Below, one piece after another: positions 6,405 to 14,899 of a stretch of DNA of 52,937 nt. A program made the position numbers and the translations under genes. Below the pieces are notes generated by a model, which did no database searches, was not told the origin of the DNA, and saw nothing but the letters and a program-made list of their open reading frames with translations. The stretch is from Lachnospiraceae bacterium (GTDB lineage: Bacteria > Bacillota > Clostridia > Lachnospirales > Lachnospiraceae): the NCBI GenBank assembly GCA_017526985.1, contig JAFXQR010000108.1, positions 1-52,937 of the forward strand. The letters are read 5' to 3'. Every line of letters begins with the position of its first letter. The stretch's first letter is position 1.

Positions 6405-8705
6405 TCAGGTATTATTGTTGTTATTATTCGCAAACGCTCCGCTGAACACTTTCTTCATCTCCGTATTATCCGCATACAAAGGCGCGTTCTCGTCCTCCTT
6501 GGCCGATTTCGAAGTCGCTGCCGGAGCACTTCCGTAGATCGGATTGTTATTCTGCTGCGTTGGTGCCGTTGTGCCTACCGGTGACGCTGCCGGCTGCTGT
6601 GCCGGGGTATTGGCATACAGCGGATTGTTGTTTTGCTGTGTCGGCACACTTGCGCCTACCGGTGACGCTGCCGGCTGCTGCGCCGGGGTATTGGCATACA
6701 GCGGATTGTTATTCTGCTGTGTCGGTACACTTGTCTCTGCCGGAGAAGATGCCGGCTGCTGTACCGCGCCTCCAAACAACGGATTATTATTCGGTGTAGG
6801 CGCACTTCCAAACAACGGATTGTTATTCGGTGTAGGCGCGTTTCCGAGCACTGAATTGTTATTCTGCTGCGACGGTGCACTTTCGCTTGTATTTGAAGCT
6901 GCCGGCTGTTCTGCAGAAGATTTCTCGCTTGCAGAAACCTCTCCCGCCTGCTGCCCGGATGTACTGCCGGTTGCATTCTCTGTAGCCTGTGCTGATGGAG
7001 TATTCGCCGGTCCGCTGCTTACCTGTGTCGGATTTACGCCCAACGGCAGGGTTGCTGCCTGGGTAGACTGCTGTACCGCCGTTGCTCCGCCACCCAGCGG
7101 AAGTACGGCCGGATGAGAAGATGCATACGCCATTGCCTTGAGCAGCTGTGCTCTTGCTTCTTCCTCTTTCTTTGCTTTCTCGGCTGCTTCTTGTTCTTTT
7201 TTAGCTTTCTCGATCTCCTCCGGATCCGGTTCTCCAAAGATGGATACCGGTGTCGTAGTAGGTTGTGTCTGTATCTGCGGTGCGCTTCCGAAGATGGAAG
7301 GCGTCCCGGTTGACTTATTCTGCGGTTCGTCCGCAAAGATCGACGGTGTTTCTGCCGGCTTATTCTGCGGCGCACTTCCGAAGATGGATGCCGGTTCGTC
7401 AGTCTTGTTCTGCAGTGCGCTTCCGAAGATCGATGCCGGTTCTTCAGTCTTGTTCTGCGGTGCGCTTCCGAAGATGGATGCCGGTTCGTCAGTCTTGTTC
7501 TGCGGTGCGCTTCCGAAGATGGATGCCGGTTCGGTAGTCTGTGTCGGCGCGGAGCTTCCCAGCGGCTGCGACGGTCCTAAAGGTGCGGGGCCCGACGGCG
7601 CAGACTGCTGGCTCGCCATCCCAAAGGTACCTATTGTATTTTGCGCTTGCGGATTCACACTCGGGAATCCAAAACTGCCATTATTTTGCGGCTGCTGCGC
7701 TCCCGTCGGCATTCCAAAACTTCCCGTGTTCTGCGGCTGCTGACCTCCCATCGGTGTCCCAAAGCTTCCGTTATTCTGCGGCTGCTGGCCTCCCATTGGC
7801 GCTCCGAAGCTTCCCGTGTTCTGCGGCTGCTGGCCTCCCATCGGTGCTCCGAAGCTTCCCGTGTTCTGCGGCTGCTGACCTCCCATCGGTGCTCCAAAAC
7901 TTCCCGTATTCTGTGGCTGCTGCGCTCCCGTCGGCATTCCAAAACTTCCCGTGTTCTGCGGCTGCTGACCGGCAAATCCCTGAGCTGTACCAGCCATGTT
8001 TGTCGCCTGCGGGCTAAAACCGTTCTTCGCAGTACGAGGCATTCCGTAATCTGCCGGAGCACTGCCTCTTTGCTTCAACATTACAACCAAAATAGCCACT
8101 GTAATACCAAGGCAGATAATACCTATAATTGACATTCCTTTTGCTGCCCCGGGATTTGCGATCGGCTCAAACATGACCGGAAGCATATAATCTTCCAGGC
8201 GTTCTCCGTCCAGAACGCTTGCCTCGATATCCTTGCGCAGCTTGTTCGGGATTTTTACGAGCTTTCCGTCAAAATGCAGGGAACTGCCGGGCACAGTTGA
8301 AAAATCCTCGTCCTTCGCCCACCAGGTATCCGTTTTACTGATCTGTGCATCCAAAGCAGAATTGTAGCGGCTCGGGATCTCTGCCAGCAGAAAAGGGGTC
8401 GGATAAATATATTCATCATCTTCCTCCTGACAGAACGGTATCAGATAATAACGACCGGTTTCTCTTTCCGACGTGGTAACCCCCATGGTCTTCGTTTGCT
8501 CGATACTGGAGCCGATCGTATCCCATACCAGAGTCACATCAAAGCATACATGATCGCCCGCCTTTAATCTGCTGTAATCATAATCCCACAGATCAGTGAT
8601 ATCCTTCGGTGTTTTTGAAAGACACATCCAGTCCCGGATCCCCATTACGGAAAATATGATTCCCATCATTGCCAGAAAGATAAAAAGTCTTGTTTTCAGT
8701 TTCAT
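6405..8705 (-). CDS. Two-TM protein with long FG-repeat cytosolic tail
   Basis: The 766-residue protein starts at an ATG with GAGGAAG upstream. Residues 7-23 and 191-210 are membrane segments. Residues 24-190 form an extracytoplasmic domain that I cannot place. The positively charged KQRG after the second helix puts the C-terminal 550 residues in the cytosol. The tail is low complexity, with three repeat blocks: about seven copies of a 15-residue QQPQNTGSFG unit, about seven of a 15-residue EPASIFGSAPQNKT unit, and then NNNPLF/NNNPLY units with a 27-residue period. A lysine/glutamate-rich helix (EEIEKAKKEQEAAEKAKKEE) interrupts the tail. The FG motifs resemble FG nucleoporin repeats, probably by convergence. 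Function unknown. Confidence 0.8.
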   Translation of the reverse strand: MKLKTRLFIFLAMMGIIFSVMGIRDWMCLSKTPKDITDLWDYDYSRLKAGDHVCFDVTLVWDTIGSSIEQTKTMGVTTSERETGRYYLIPFCQEEDDEYIYPTPFLLAEIPSRYNSALDAQISKTDTWWAKDEDFSTVPGSSLHFDGKLVKIPNKLRKDIEASVLDGERLEDYMLPVMFEPIANPGAAKGMSIIGIICLGITVAILVVMLKQRGSAPADYGMPRTAKNGFSPQATNMAGTAQGFAGQQPQNTGSFGMPTGAQQPQNTGSFGAPMGGQQPQNTGSFGAPMGGQQPQNTGSFGAPMGGQQPQNNGSFGTPMGGQQPQNTGSFGMPTGAQQPQNNGSFGFPSVNPQAQNTIGTFGMASQQSAPSGPAPLGPSQPLGSSAPTQTTEPASIFGSAPQNKTDEPASIFGSAPQNKTEEPASIFGSALQNKTDEPASIFGSAPQNKPAETPSIFADEPQNKSTGTPSIFGSAPQIQTQPTTTPVSIFGEPDPEEIEKAKKEQEAAEKAKKEEEARAQLLKAMAYASSHPAVLPLGGGATAVQQSTQAATLPLGVNPTQVSSGPANTPSAQATENATGSTSGQQAGEVSASEKSSAEQPAASNTSESAPSQQNNNSVLGNAPTPNNNPLFGSAPTPNNNPLFGGAVQQPASSPAETSVPTQQNNNPLYANTPAQQPAASPVGASVPTQQNNNPLYANTPAQQPAASPVGTTAPTQQNNNPIYGSAPAATSKSAKEDENAPLYADNTEMKKVFSGAFANNNNNNT
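6541..6760 (-). repeat. 81-bp tandem repeat inside the FG-repeat gene
   Basis: About 2.7 copies of an 81-bp unit encode PTQQNNNPLYANTPAQQPAA-type repeats. The phase marker GCCTACCGGTGACGCTGCC occurs 81 bp apart. Confidence 0.85.
7225..7532 (-). repeat. 45-bp tandem repeat (SIFGSAPQNK units)
   Basis: Nearly seven 45-bp units run from 7532 downward and encode EPASIFGSAPQNKTD variants. The first four units are almost identical at the DNA level, pointing to recent slippage or unequal recombination. Later units diverge. Confidence 0.9.
7621..7970 (-). repeat. 45-bp tandem repeat (QQPQNTGSFG units)
   Basis: Between seven and eight 45-bp units run from 7970 downward and encode GQQPQNTGSFGAPMG variants. 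The copy number is likely to vary between strains. Confidence 0.9.
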
Positions 8706-8790
8706 GTTCTTCCTCCCTCATCCGCTGCAATAAACAGCATGTACGCAAGCAAGTATACCATAGTCTCCCGCTTCTCACAAGAACAAACTC

Positions 8791-8850
8791 ATGCCACAGG
8801 GACGGTTCTCTGGCTGGTTTCATGCCACAGAACCGTCCCTCCGGCTGGTT
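8791..8850. repeat. REP-like palindromic repeat, locus 1
   Basis: Two inverted copies of the unit with core GGGACGGTTCT, flanked by GCCACA and CTGGC, lie at 8793-8814 and 8824-8845. Together they can form a hairpin. The locus sits between the FG-repeat gene and the SBP gene. Confidence 0.85.
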
Positions 8851-8867
8851 TTCTTATATGATTGAAT

Positions 8868-9809
8868 TTACTTTACTACACCGGCTTCCAGGCCTTCCAC
8901 TACCGGATCGCCCAGGTATTCCTGCGCCAGTTTGGTCAGGGTTCCGTCCGCCTCCAGCTCCAGATACACCTTGCTGAACGCTTCGCCAAGTGCCCATCCG
9001 GCATCGGTCTTCGGTAATACTGCGTATACAAAATCGCTTGCCAGCGGCTCGCCGATGGACTTCAGTGCGCCCTCATCTCCTTTGTCGATCAGAATCTGGT
9101 TTACCAGCGCCCACTGGTTTAAGAAGCCGTCCGAATGCCCTGCCAGTACATCATCGATCTGTGTCTGGCTGGAGCCTTCAAAATAAGAAGACTTGATCCC
9201 TGCCTCATTCAGATACTGTTCATTCAACTGTCCCGGGATCACGGAAAATACCAGTTCCTGTTCCAGCACATCCTCCAGGGTTTCCGCCGTAGAATCTCCC
9301 TTCACGATCATGTTCACATCCGAACGATAGTAAGGTGCCGCGCTGAAATAGAACTTTTCTTCACGCTCCGGCGAACGATAGATCTGCGCAGTTACCGCAT
9401 CGATACGGCCGGATTCCAGTGCCGGAAGAAGTGATTCCCACGGATAGATCTGAAATTCCACTTCGATTCCAAGCCTTGCTGCCACTTCCTTGGTCACTTC
9501 CACATCATATCCGGCTGCGTTGCCGTCTGCATCCTGATAATCATACGGCGGATAATCCGGCATGATACCTACCACGATCTTCTCCGGCAGTTCCGTTGCC
9601 GCCTCCAAAGTATCCTGCTCTGCCTGCGTCGGTTCCGAGCTTAAGGCATCCTGGGATACCTCCGCCTGCTCTGACGCTGCCTCTGCGCCCGCATTCCCTG
9701 CCGCTGCCTGTACCGTTTCTGCCGGTACCTCTGATCCGCACGCGGTAAGCGCTCCGATCGTCAGTACCGATGCTGCCGCCAGCACCTTGTTGATCCATTG
9801 TTTTCTCAT
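8868..9809 (-). CDS. Amino acid ABC transporter substrate-binding lipoprotein
   Basis: This 313-residue lipoprotein captures a polar or sulfur amino acid for its ABC transporter. The signal peptide ends in the lipobox LTAC with C24, followed by a low-complexity Ala/Glu linker to about residue 70. From residue 75 the SBP_bac_3 fold begins (KIVVGIMPDYPPYDYQDADG), and the family segments SGRIDAVTAQI and FSAAPYYRS follow. It is the last gene of the metY-permease-ATPase-SBP operon, 45 bp after the ATPase gene. The link to metY suggests cystine, methionine or homocysteine-related uptake; the ligand itself cannot be read from sequence. Confidence 0.9.
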   Translation of the reverse strand: MRKQWINKVLAAASVLTIGALTACGSEVPAETVQAAAGNAGAEAASEQAEVSQDALSSEPTQAEQDTLEAATELPEKIVVGIMPDYPPYDYQDADGNAAGYDVEVTKEVAARLGIEVEFQIYPWESLLPALESGRIDAVTAQIYRSPEREEKFYFSAAPYYRSDVNMIVKGDSTAETLEDVLEQELVFSVIPGQLNEQYLNEAGIKSSYFEGSSQTQIDDVLAGHSDGFLNQWALVNQILIDKGDEGALKSIGEPLASDFVYAVLPKTDAGWALGEAFSKVYLELEADGTLTKLAQEYLGDPVVEGLEAGVVK

Positions 9810-9854
9810 TTTCGTTTTCCTCCCTTATCTCTCTTTATTTATCTCCCAATCCGT

Positions 9855-10598
9855 CTATGCGATCAGATTTAAGAACTCTTTGGTACGATCATTTCTCGGA
9901 TAATACAGGATCTGTTCCGGTTTGCCTTCTTCACAGATCACACCCTTATCCATAAAGACCACCTTATCCGCAATGTCTCTTGCAAAGCCCACTTCGTGTG
10001 TCACCACGATCATCGTAACGCCTTCTTCCGCAATCTTTTCCATGACGGAAAGGACTTCTGCCACCAGTTCCGGATCCAGTGCCGATGTGGGTTCGTCAAA
10101 AAATACGGCTTTCGGTTTCAGAGCCAGCGCTCTTGCGATCGCCCCTCTCTGCTGCTGCCCGCCGGAAAGTGCCGACGGATAATAATCCAGGCGTTCCGAA
10201 AGTCCGACCTTTTCCAGATAATGGATCGCAATGTCCTTCGCCTCCGCCTTGGGGATGCCCTTGCACTGCACCAGCCCTTCCATCACATTTTCCAGTACCG
10301 TCATATGCTTGAACAGATTGTATCCCTGAAACACCATGGAGGAATTGCTGCGAACATACCGGATGTCCTTTTTGGTCCAATGCCCCAGATCGATCGTATG
10401 CTGATCAAATACCATGATCCCCTTGTCAGACTTTTCCAAACGATTCATGCAACGGAGCAGCGTGGATTTGCCGGAACCGCTCGATCCCATGATGATGACT
10501 TTCTCTCCTTCCTTCACATCCAGATCAACGCCTTTTAACACTTCGTTCTTTCCGAAATTTTTTTTGAGTCCCCGAATGCTGATAAATGCTTCGCTCAT
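9855..10598 (-). CDS. Polar amino acid ABC transporter ATPase
   Basis: This 247-residue ATPase powers amino acid import. It has Walker A GSSGSGKST, Q-loop VFQGYNLF, signature LSGGQQQRGAIARAL, Walker B AVFFDEPTSALD and the switch histidine in VVTHE. It belongs to the GlnQ/TcyC-like group. The start is the ATG at 10598 with AAAGGAGG upstream; the permease stop lies one base before it, so the two genes are translationally coupled. Confidence 0.93.
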   Translation of the reverse strand: MSEAFISIRGLKKNFGKNEVLKGVDLDVKEGEKVIIMGSSGSGKSTLLRCMNRLEKSDKGIMVFDQHTIDLGHWTKKDIRYVRSNSSMVFQGYNLFKHMTVLENVMEGLVQCKGIPKAEAKDIAIHYLEKVGLSERLDYYPSALSGGQQQRGAIARALALKPKAVFFDEPTSALDPELVAEVLSVMEKIAEEGVTMIVVTHEVGFARDIADKVVFMDKGVICEEGKPEQILYYPRNDRTKEFLNLIA

Positions 10599-10599
10599 A

Positions 10600-11301
10600 T
10601 CACGCCAGCCTCCTTTCGTATTTTCTGGAGCGTTTTTCCACTCCTTTAAATGCCACTTCACAGATCAGACAAACGATCCAGTATACCAGCGCCGCCGCCA
10701 GATAAGCCTCAAAGAAACGGTAGTCTCTTGCTCCGATGATCTTTGCGCTTGCCAGTACCTCAACCACAGTTGCGGTAAATGCCAGCGAGGTGCCTTTCAC
10801 GATGTCCACAAAATAGTTCCCGAGATTGGGCAGCGCATTGGACAGTGCCTGCGGGAAAACGATGCGGCGAAGTACTTTTGCCCCTGACATTCCGATGGAA
10901 TAAGCCGCCTCGTGCTGTCCCTTATCTACCGAGAGGATCGCAGAGCGCATCACTTCCGAAATGTATGCCCCGTAGCAAAGCGAAAACACTACATACATAT
11001 AAATGATGGGCGGGATCTTGCTGATGTCCAGTTTCTCAAAATAGTGATTCAGGATCGTCGGCAGTCCGTAGTAAAAGATCAGGATCTGTACCAGCAGCGG
11101 TGTTCCCCGGAAAAAGGAAACATATACGATGCTGATCTGCTGCAGTACCGGTACCTTATAGATCTTGATCAGCGCCGTGAGCAAGCCGATCAGGCAGGCA
11201 AACACAAAAGTGACGATCGTTAAGTTCAGGGTATTGAGTAGCCCGTCCTTCAGTACGATGGGGATCGCTTTGTAAAAGAATTGCCAGTCAAATACGCTCA
11301 T
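10600..11301 (-). CDS. Polar amino acid ABC transporter permease
   Basis: This 233-residue membrane protein has about five transmembrane helices and the inner-membrane component signature of the His/Glu/Gln family (YISEVMRSAILSVDKGQHEAA, here including the EAA loop). The conserved FFRGTPLLVQ motif follows TM2. The ATG at 11301-11299 overlaps the TGA of metY by four bases, and GGAGG lies within the metY 3' end, so expression is coupled to metY. Confidence 0.92.
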   Translation of the reverse strand: MSVFDWQFFYKAIPIVLKDGLLNTLNLTIVTFVFACLIGLLTALIKIYKVPVLQQISIVYVSFFRGTPLLVQILIFYYGLPTILNHYFEKLDISKIPPIIYMYVVFSLCYGAYISEVMRSAILSVDKGQHEAAYSIGMSGAKVLRRIVFPQALSNALPNLGNYFVDIVKGTSLAFTATVVEVLASAKIIGARDYRFFEAYLAAALVYWIVCLICEVAFKGVEKRSRKYERRLA

Positions 11302-12629
11302 GCTACCTCCTGTGCTGCGCCGTGAAACGCAATGTCCAGCGCACGGGCCAGATCATTTTTCAGATCCCGTACATCTTCGATCCCGATGGAGATGCGGATC
11401 GCGTTGGCAGGTATGTCTGCTCTCTTTAATTCCTCTTCTGTCAGTTCTCCGTGGGATGTGCGGCTCACATTGGCAACCAGTGATCTGGCATCCCCGAGAT
11501 TCAGCTGATAACTAAACACTTTTACGGCATTCACAAATTTATAGATGTTTTCTTCCGTTCCCTTCAGGCCGAAGGAATACAGCTGTCCCACACCGTTCGG
11601 GCAATATTTCTTTGCCAGCACTTCATATTTATAGTAGGAACTGCCCGGATAAGATACCCATTCCACTTCCGGTCTGGATTCCAGAAACTTCGCGATCTCT
11701 CTTGCGTTTTTCACCTGTTTTTCTACACGCTCCGAGATGGTCTCGATGCCTAAAAGGATCAGATAAGCATTGAACGGACTTAAGGCTGCCCCGAAATTGG
11801 TCAGATAATCGGTACGGATCTTTCCGGCGAAAGCGCTTTTTCCGAACACCTCCAGATAGCTTCTTCCGTTGTCATTTCTTCCCTTGATGGCGATGTTCTC
11901 ATCCGTAAACTGCGGGAACTTCCCATTGTTCCAGTTAAATTTTCCGCTGTCTACCACCAGACCGCCGATGGCATTTCCGTGTCCGCTGATGCCTTTGGTT
12001 GCGGAGTATACGACGATATCCGCACCGTGATCGATTGGATTTAACAGATACGGTGTCGGCAGTGTGTTGTCCACCACCAACGGAATGTTATGTCTGTGCG
12101 CCAGCTCTGCCAACGCTTCGATATCCGTTACCGTCGCCATGGGGTTGGTTACCGATTCCACATAGATGGCTTTGGTATCCTTGGTAATCGCTTTTTCAAA
12201 TGCTTCCACGGAACTGCCGTTTTCCACTTTGTCAAACTGCACGCCAAATCTGGGAAGCAGGTAATTCATATGATGCACCACACCACCGTACAGCTGATAG
12301 GTGGTCAGGATCCGTCCGCCATACTCGGCCAATGCCAACAGCGTAAAGGTGATGGCTGCCACACCGGAACCAACTGCTACTGCCGCTTCTGCATGATCCA
12401 GGGCAGCGATGCGGTCCTCCAATACTTTGATGGTCGGATTGCTCACCCGGCTGTACAGATTTCCTGACTCCTCCGCAGCTGCCAGACGGTCATACCGCTC
12501 TGCCGTTCCGATCTCATAGGAAGCCGTTTCGTAGATGGGTACGGATACCGCGTTATTATGCTCTTTGGGATCGTATCCCGCTTTGATCTTTAATGTGTCG
12601 AAATGATACTCAGAATTATAAATGCTCAT
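11298..12629 (-). CDS. metY: O-acetylhomoserine sulfhydrylase MetY
   Basis: This PLP enzyme makes homocysteine from O-acetylhomoserine and sulfide in the cytosol. The protein has 443 residues. The PLP lysine is K212 in YSATKGISGHG, and the family motifs SGVAAITF, VDNTLPTPY and RTSHGELTEEEL are present. The start at 12629 follows GGAGGAGAAA; an upstream in-frame start has no site. metY is the first gene of an operon with a complete amino acid ABC importer, joining de novo homocysteine synthesis to uptake. No S-box or T-box is visible in the short leader, so its regulator is unknown. Confidence 0.93.
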   Translation of the reverse strand: MSIYNSEYHFDTLKIKAGYDPKEHNNAVSVPIYETASYEIGTAERYDRLAAAEESGNLYSRVSNPTIKVLEDRIAALDHAEAAVAVGSGVAAITFTLLALAEYGGRILTTYQLYGGVVHHMNYLLPRFGVQFDKVENGSSVEAFEKAITKDTKAIYVESVTNPMATVTDIEALAELAHRHNIPLVVDNTLPTPYLLNPIDHGADIVVYSATKGISGHGNAIGGLVVDSGKFNWNNGKFPQFTDENIAIKGRNDNGRSYLEVFGKSAFAGKIRTDYLTNFGAALSPFNAYLILLGIETISERVEKQVKNAREIAKFLESRPEVEWVSYPGSSYYKYEVLAKKYCPNGVGQLYSFGLKGTEENIYKFVNAVKVFSYQLNLGDARSLVANVSRTSHGELTEEELKRADIPANAIRISIGIEDVRDLKNDLARALDIAFHGAAQEVA

Positions 12630-12655
12630 ATGTTTTTCTCCTCCCTGACAAAGAG

Positions 12656-12685
12656 ATTTTAAACATACGAGCATCTATAAATCAA
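12656..12685 (-). promoter_or_regulatory. Candidate promoter of the metY operon
   Basis: TTGATT at 12685-12680 and TAAAAT at 12661-12656 are separated by 18 bp. This gives a leader of only about 20 bases, too short for a riboswitch. Confidence 0.5.
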
Positions 12686-12740
12686 ATTGCTAGAATTGAT
12701 TGCGAGAGATAAAAAAATATGATAAGCGATCCTGTATTCC

Positions 12741-13709
12741 TTATATCACCTGCAGGCTTCTCAGGAGAAAAAGCCAGAAGGTCAGCGAGAAGGAACACCC
12801 AAAGGTAGTCAGCATGATAACACTGCTGCTCAGCGTTCCTTCATGTCCCATACTCTTCGCCATGATATAACAGCTTACGGTTGTTGCCGAACCAAGCATC
12901 ACGAGGATCGCGACGATCTGCTCCCCGGCAAAACCGAGCATCACCGCCAGCGGAAGGAATACCGCCGCCAGTACAAACAGTTTGATAAACGACGCGATCA
13001 ACGCCGGTTTCAGTTCTTTCAACGCCTTTTGAAACTCAAAGGTAGCGCCCATAGACATCAGCCCCAGAGGCGTAGCCAGTGCCGAAATATTGGATATCGT
13101 CGTTTGAAATACCTTCGGCTGCGGAATACGCAGTACAGACCACAGCATTCCCACGGCAATGCCCAGGATGATGGGATTGGTAAAGATCCCCCGGATGGTA
13201 GACCGGATACGCTTATGCATATCCTGCCCCTGCGTCGGATCATCGGTGTTCTCCGCCGTCAGCATCAGAACGATCACCGCAAAAATATTATACAAAGGCA
13301 CACTGCCGAGGATCATCAGCGGCCCCATACCGGCTGCCGCATCCCCATAGATATTATGGATAAAAGCGATACCGAGAAGTGCCGCGCTGCTCCGGTACGA
13401 GCTTTGGATAAACTCGCCCCTCTTCGCCCGGTCCTTTACGATCCACTTGGAAAGCAATGCAATGACCGCAATGCTGATGGATGTCGCCCCAAAACAGAAC
13501 AACACGAACTTTCCGTCCCAAGTCTTTGCAAAATCCTGTCCCGCCAGATCCTTAAAGACCAGCACCGGCAGTGCCGCCTTAAACACAAACTTATTCATCC
13601 AGGCAGCTGCCTTCTCATCGATCAGTCCGATCTTCCGGAACAGATACCCCAGCACCATCAACGCAAAGATGGGTATCGTTGCATTTAAACTAAATACCAG
13701 ATTTTCCAT
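12741..13709 (-). CDS. AEC family (auxin efflux carrier-like) transporter
   Basis: This 322-residue membrane protein of the AEC/BART group has about ten helices arranged as two five-helix halves. The N-terminal FALMVLGYLFRKIGLID and the mid-protein GIFTNPIILGIAVGML are typical. Bacterial members export or import organic acids or amino acids, but the substrate is unknown here. The start is the ATG at 13709 (AGGAAG upstream); a GTG just before it is also possible. A strong promoter at 13813-13841 is predicted, so the REP-like repeat at 13739-13791 falls inside the 5' leader of this gene. Confidence 0.88.
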   Translation of the reverse strand: MENLVFSLNATIPIFALMVLGYLFRKIGLIDEKAAAWMNKFVFKAALPVLVFKDLAGQDFAKTWDGKFVLFCFGATSISIAVIALLSKWIVKDRAKRGEFIQSSYRSSAALLGIAFIHNIYGDAAAGMGPLMILGSVPLYNIFAVIVLMLTAENTDDPTQGQDMHKRIRSTIRGIFTNPIILGIAVGMLWSVLRIPQPKVFQTTISNISALATPLGLMSMGATFEFQKALKELKPALIASFIKLFVLAAVFLPLAVMLGFAGEQIVAILVMLGSATTVSCYIMAKSMGHEGTLSSSVIMLTTFGCSFSLTFWLFLLRSLQVI

Positions 13710-13738
13710 CACTCTTCCTGCAATGCCTTCTCCAAGCA

Positions 13739-13791
13739 GCCACAGGGACGGTTCTCCGGCTACTTTCCAGCCACGGGGACGGTTCTCTGGC
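13739..13791. repeat. REP-like repeat, locus 2 (direct pair in a 5' leader)
   Basis: Two units lie in the same orientation at 13739-13760 and 13770-13791. They have the core GGGACGGTTCTCCGGC or its CTGGC form. Unlike most other loci this is a direct, not inverted, pair. It lies between the predicted AEC promoter and the AEC start codon. Confidence 0.85.
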
Positions 13792-13812
13792 TACTTCATT
13801 GTAATGCGTTCT

Positions 13813-13841
13813 ATTATAGGCTTTATCTTCTGCTATGGCAA
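13813..13841 (-). promoter_or_regulatory. Promoter of the AEC transporter gene
   Basis: TTGCCA at 13841-13836 and TATAAT at 13818-13813 are separated by 17 bp. The predicted leader is about 95 bases. Confidence 0.75.
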
Positions 13842-13910
13842 GGCTGACTTGACTGCCGGAACAACTCAACCACTCGTTGAGTCTACGCAGAAACTTCAAC
13901 ATGCTCGTTA

Positions 13911-13939
13911 TTGTCTTGTAATACCGGGCTGATTATAAT
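13911..13939 (+). promoter_or_regulatory. Promoter of the XRE-methyltransferase gene
   Basis: TTGTCT at 13911-13916 and TATAAT at 13934-13939 are separated by 17 bp, about 75 bp before the start codon. It diverges from the AEC promoter. Confidence 0.75.
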
Positions 13940-14015
13940 AATATCCATAACAACAAAGTCGGCAGCCGAACAGTACAATGCAGATCTGTAGCATCTAAAA
14001 AAGGAGAACGCAACA

Positions 14016-14837
14016 ATGAACGGTAATACCATCGGAGAACGCATCGCAGCGAAACGCAAGGAACTGGGTTTCAGCCAGCAGAAACTGGCGGAAGCTCTTC
14101 ATATTTCTTTCCAGGCAGTGTCCAAATGGGAAACAGGCAGCGCCTCCCCTGATATCGAGTTTCTGCCGAAACTGGCTGAGATCCTGGAAACCACCACCGA
14201 TGCCCTGCTCGGCTTTCAGACCAGAAAAACCACCATCTATGAAAAACGCTATCAGTCCGAAGAATACTACTGGGGATTTCAGCCCAATTATCTGTGCTAT
14301 GAGATCATGCAAAGAAAACCACCCGTAAAGCCTTATCGAGTATTGGATATCGGCTGCGGAGAAGGAAAAGACGCGGTCTTTCTGGCGCGTAACGGCTATC
14401 TCGTGGACGCCTTTGATCTGTCTGAGACCGGTGTGGAAAAAGCCAGGAAACTGGCCGAGAATTGCGGTGTGTCGGTCAACTTTTTTCAGGCGGATATGAA
14501 CGATTTCCAGCCCAAGGAAACTTATGATATCATCTTCTGCAGCGGTGTCCTGCACTGGCTTGCGCAGGAGAAACGAAACCCCTTTTTCGAAATGCTCCAA
14601 AACTCTACCGCCGAAGATGGTCTGCATGTAATGAATGTATTTGTAGAAAAGCCCTTCATCCAGCGTGCACCGGACGCAGACGAATCCGAATTCCGCCAGA
14701 AATGGCTGTCCGGCGAGCTTTTTACCTACTACACAGACTGGCATCTGCCTCACATAGAGGAATTTGTCTTTGATTGTAACAGTGGCGGAACTCCACACAA
14801 ACACTGTATGGATGTGATGATCGCTAAGAAACCATAA
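14016..14837 (+). CDS. XRE-type HTH fused to a SAM-dependent methyltransferase
   Basis: The protein has 273 residues. Residues 5-60 form a Cro/CI-type helix-turn-helix (IAAKRKELGFSQQKLAEAL, then SKWETGSASPDIEFLPKLAEIL). From about residue 105 a class I methyltransferase fold begins, with the SAM-binding VLDIGCGEGKDAVFLA followed by the acidic DAFDLSETG and the post-motif FCSGVLHWL. The methyltransferase half resembles TehB-like enzymes. AAAAGGAGAAC precedes the ATG. It is the only gene on the plus strand between 2.5 and 27 kb and has its own promoter. The enzyme could sense or modify a small toxic molecule while the HTH regulates; that is inference. Confidence 0.85.
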   Translation: MNGNTIGERIAAKRKELGFSQQKLAEALHISFQAVSKWETGSASPDIEFLPKLAEILETTTDALLGFQTRKTTIYEKRYQSEEYYWGFQPNYLCYEIMQRKPPVKPYRVLDIGCGEGKDAVFLARNGYLVDAFDLSETGVEKARKLAENCGVSVNFFQADMNDFQPKETYDIIFCSGVLHWLAQEKRNPFFEMLQNSTAEDGLHVMNVFVEKPFIQRAPDADESEFRQKWLSGELFTYYTDWHLPHIEEFVFDCNSGGTPHKHCMDVMIAKKP

Positions 14838-14899
14838 CATGCCACAGGGACGGTTCTCCGGCTACTTTCCAGCCAGAGAGAACCGTCCCGTGGCATGTT
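14836..14899. repeat. REP-like palindrome, locus 3 (between convergent genes)
   Basis: Two inverted units form a long hairpin: AACATGCCACAGGGACGG at the left arm and its complement ending at 14899. The hairpin starts in the stop codon of the methyltransferase gene and reaches the stop codon of the ABC-F gene. It may act as a bidirectional terminator. Confidence 0.85.

Noticed and set aside
7225..7970. Tandem 45-bp repeats as a CRISPR array
   Set aside because: The units are contiguous without unique spacers, stay in frame and encode protein.
6544..8132. Long plus-strand open frames opposite the FG-repeat gene
   Set aside because: They are antisense shadows of the tandem repeats; they are rich in Cys, Arg and Pro and have no ribosome sites.
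12630..12740. SAM riboswitch before metY
   Set aside because: The predicted leader is only about 20 bases, and no S-box motif was found in the gap.
13995..14840. 281-residue minus-strand open frame across the methyltransferase gene
   Set aside because: The plus strand has the promoter, ribosome site, HTH and SAM motifs; the minus frame shows none.
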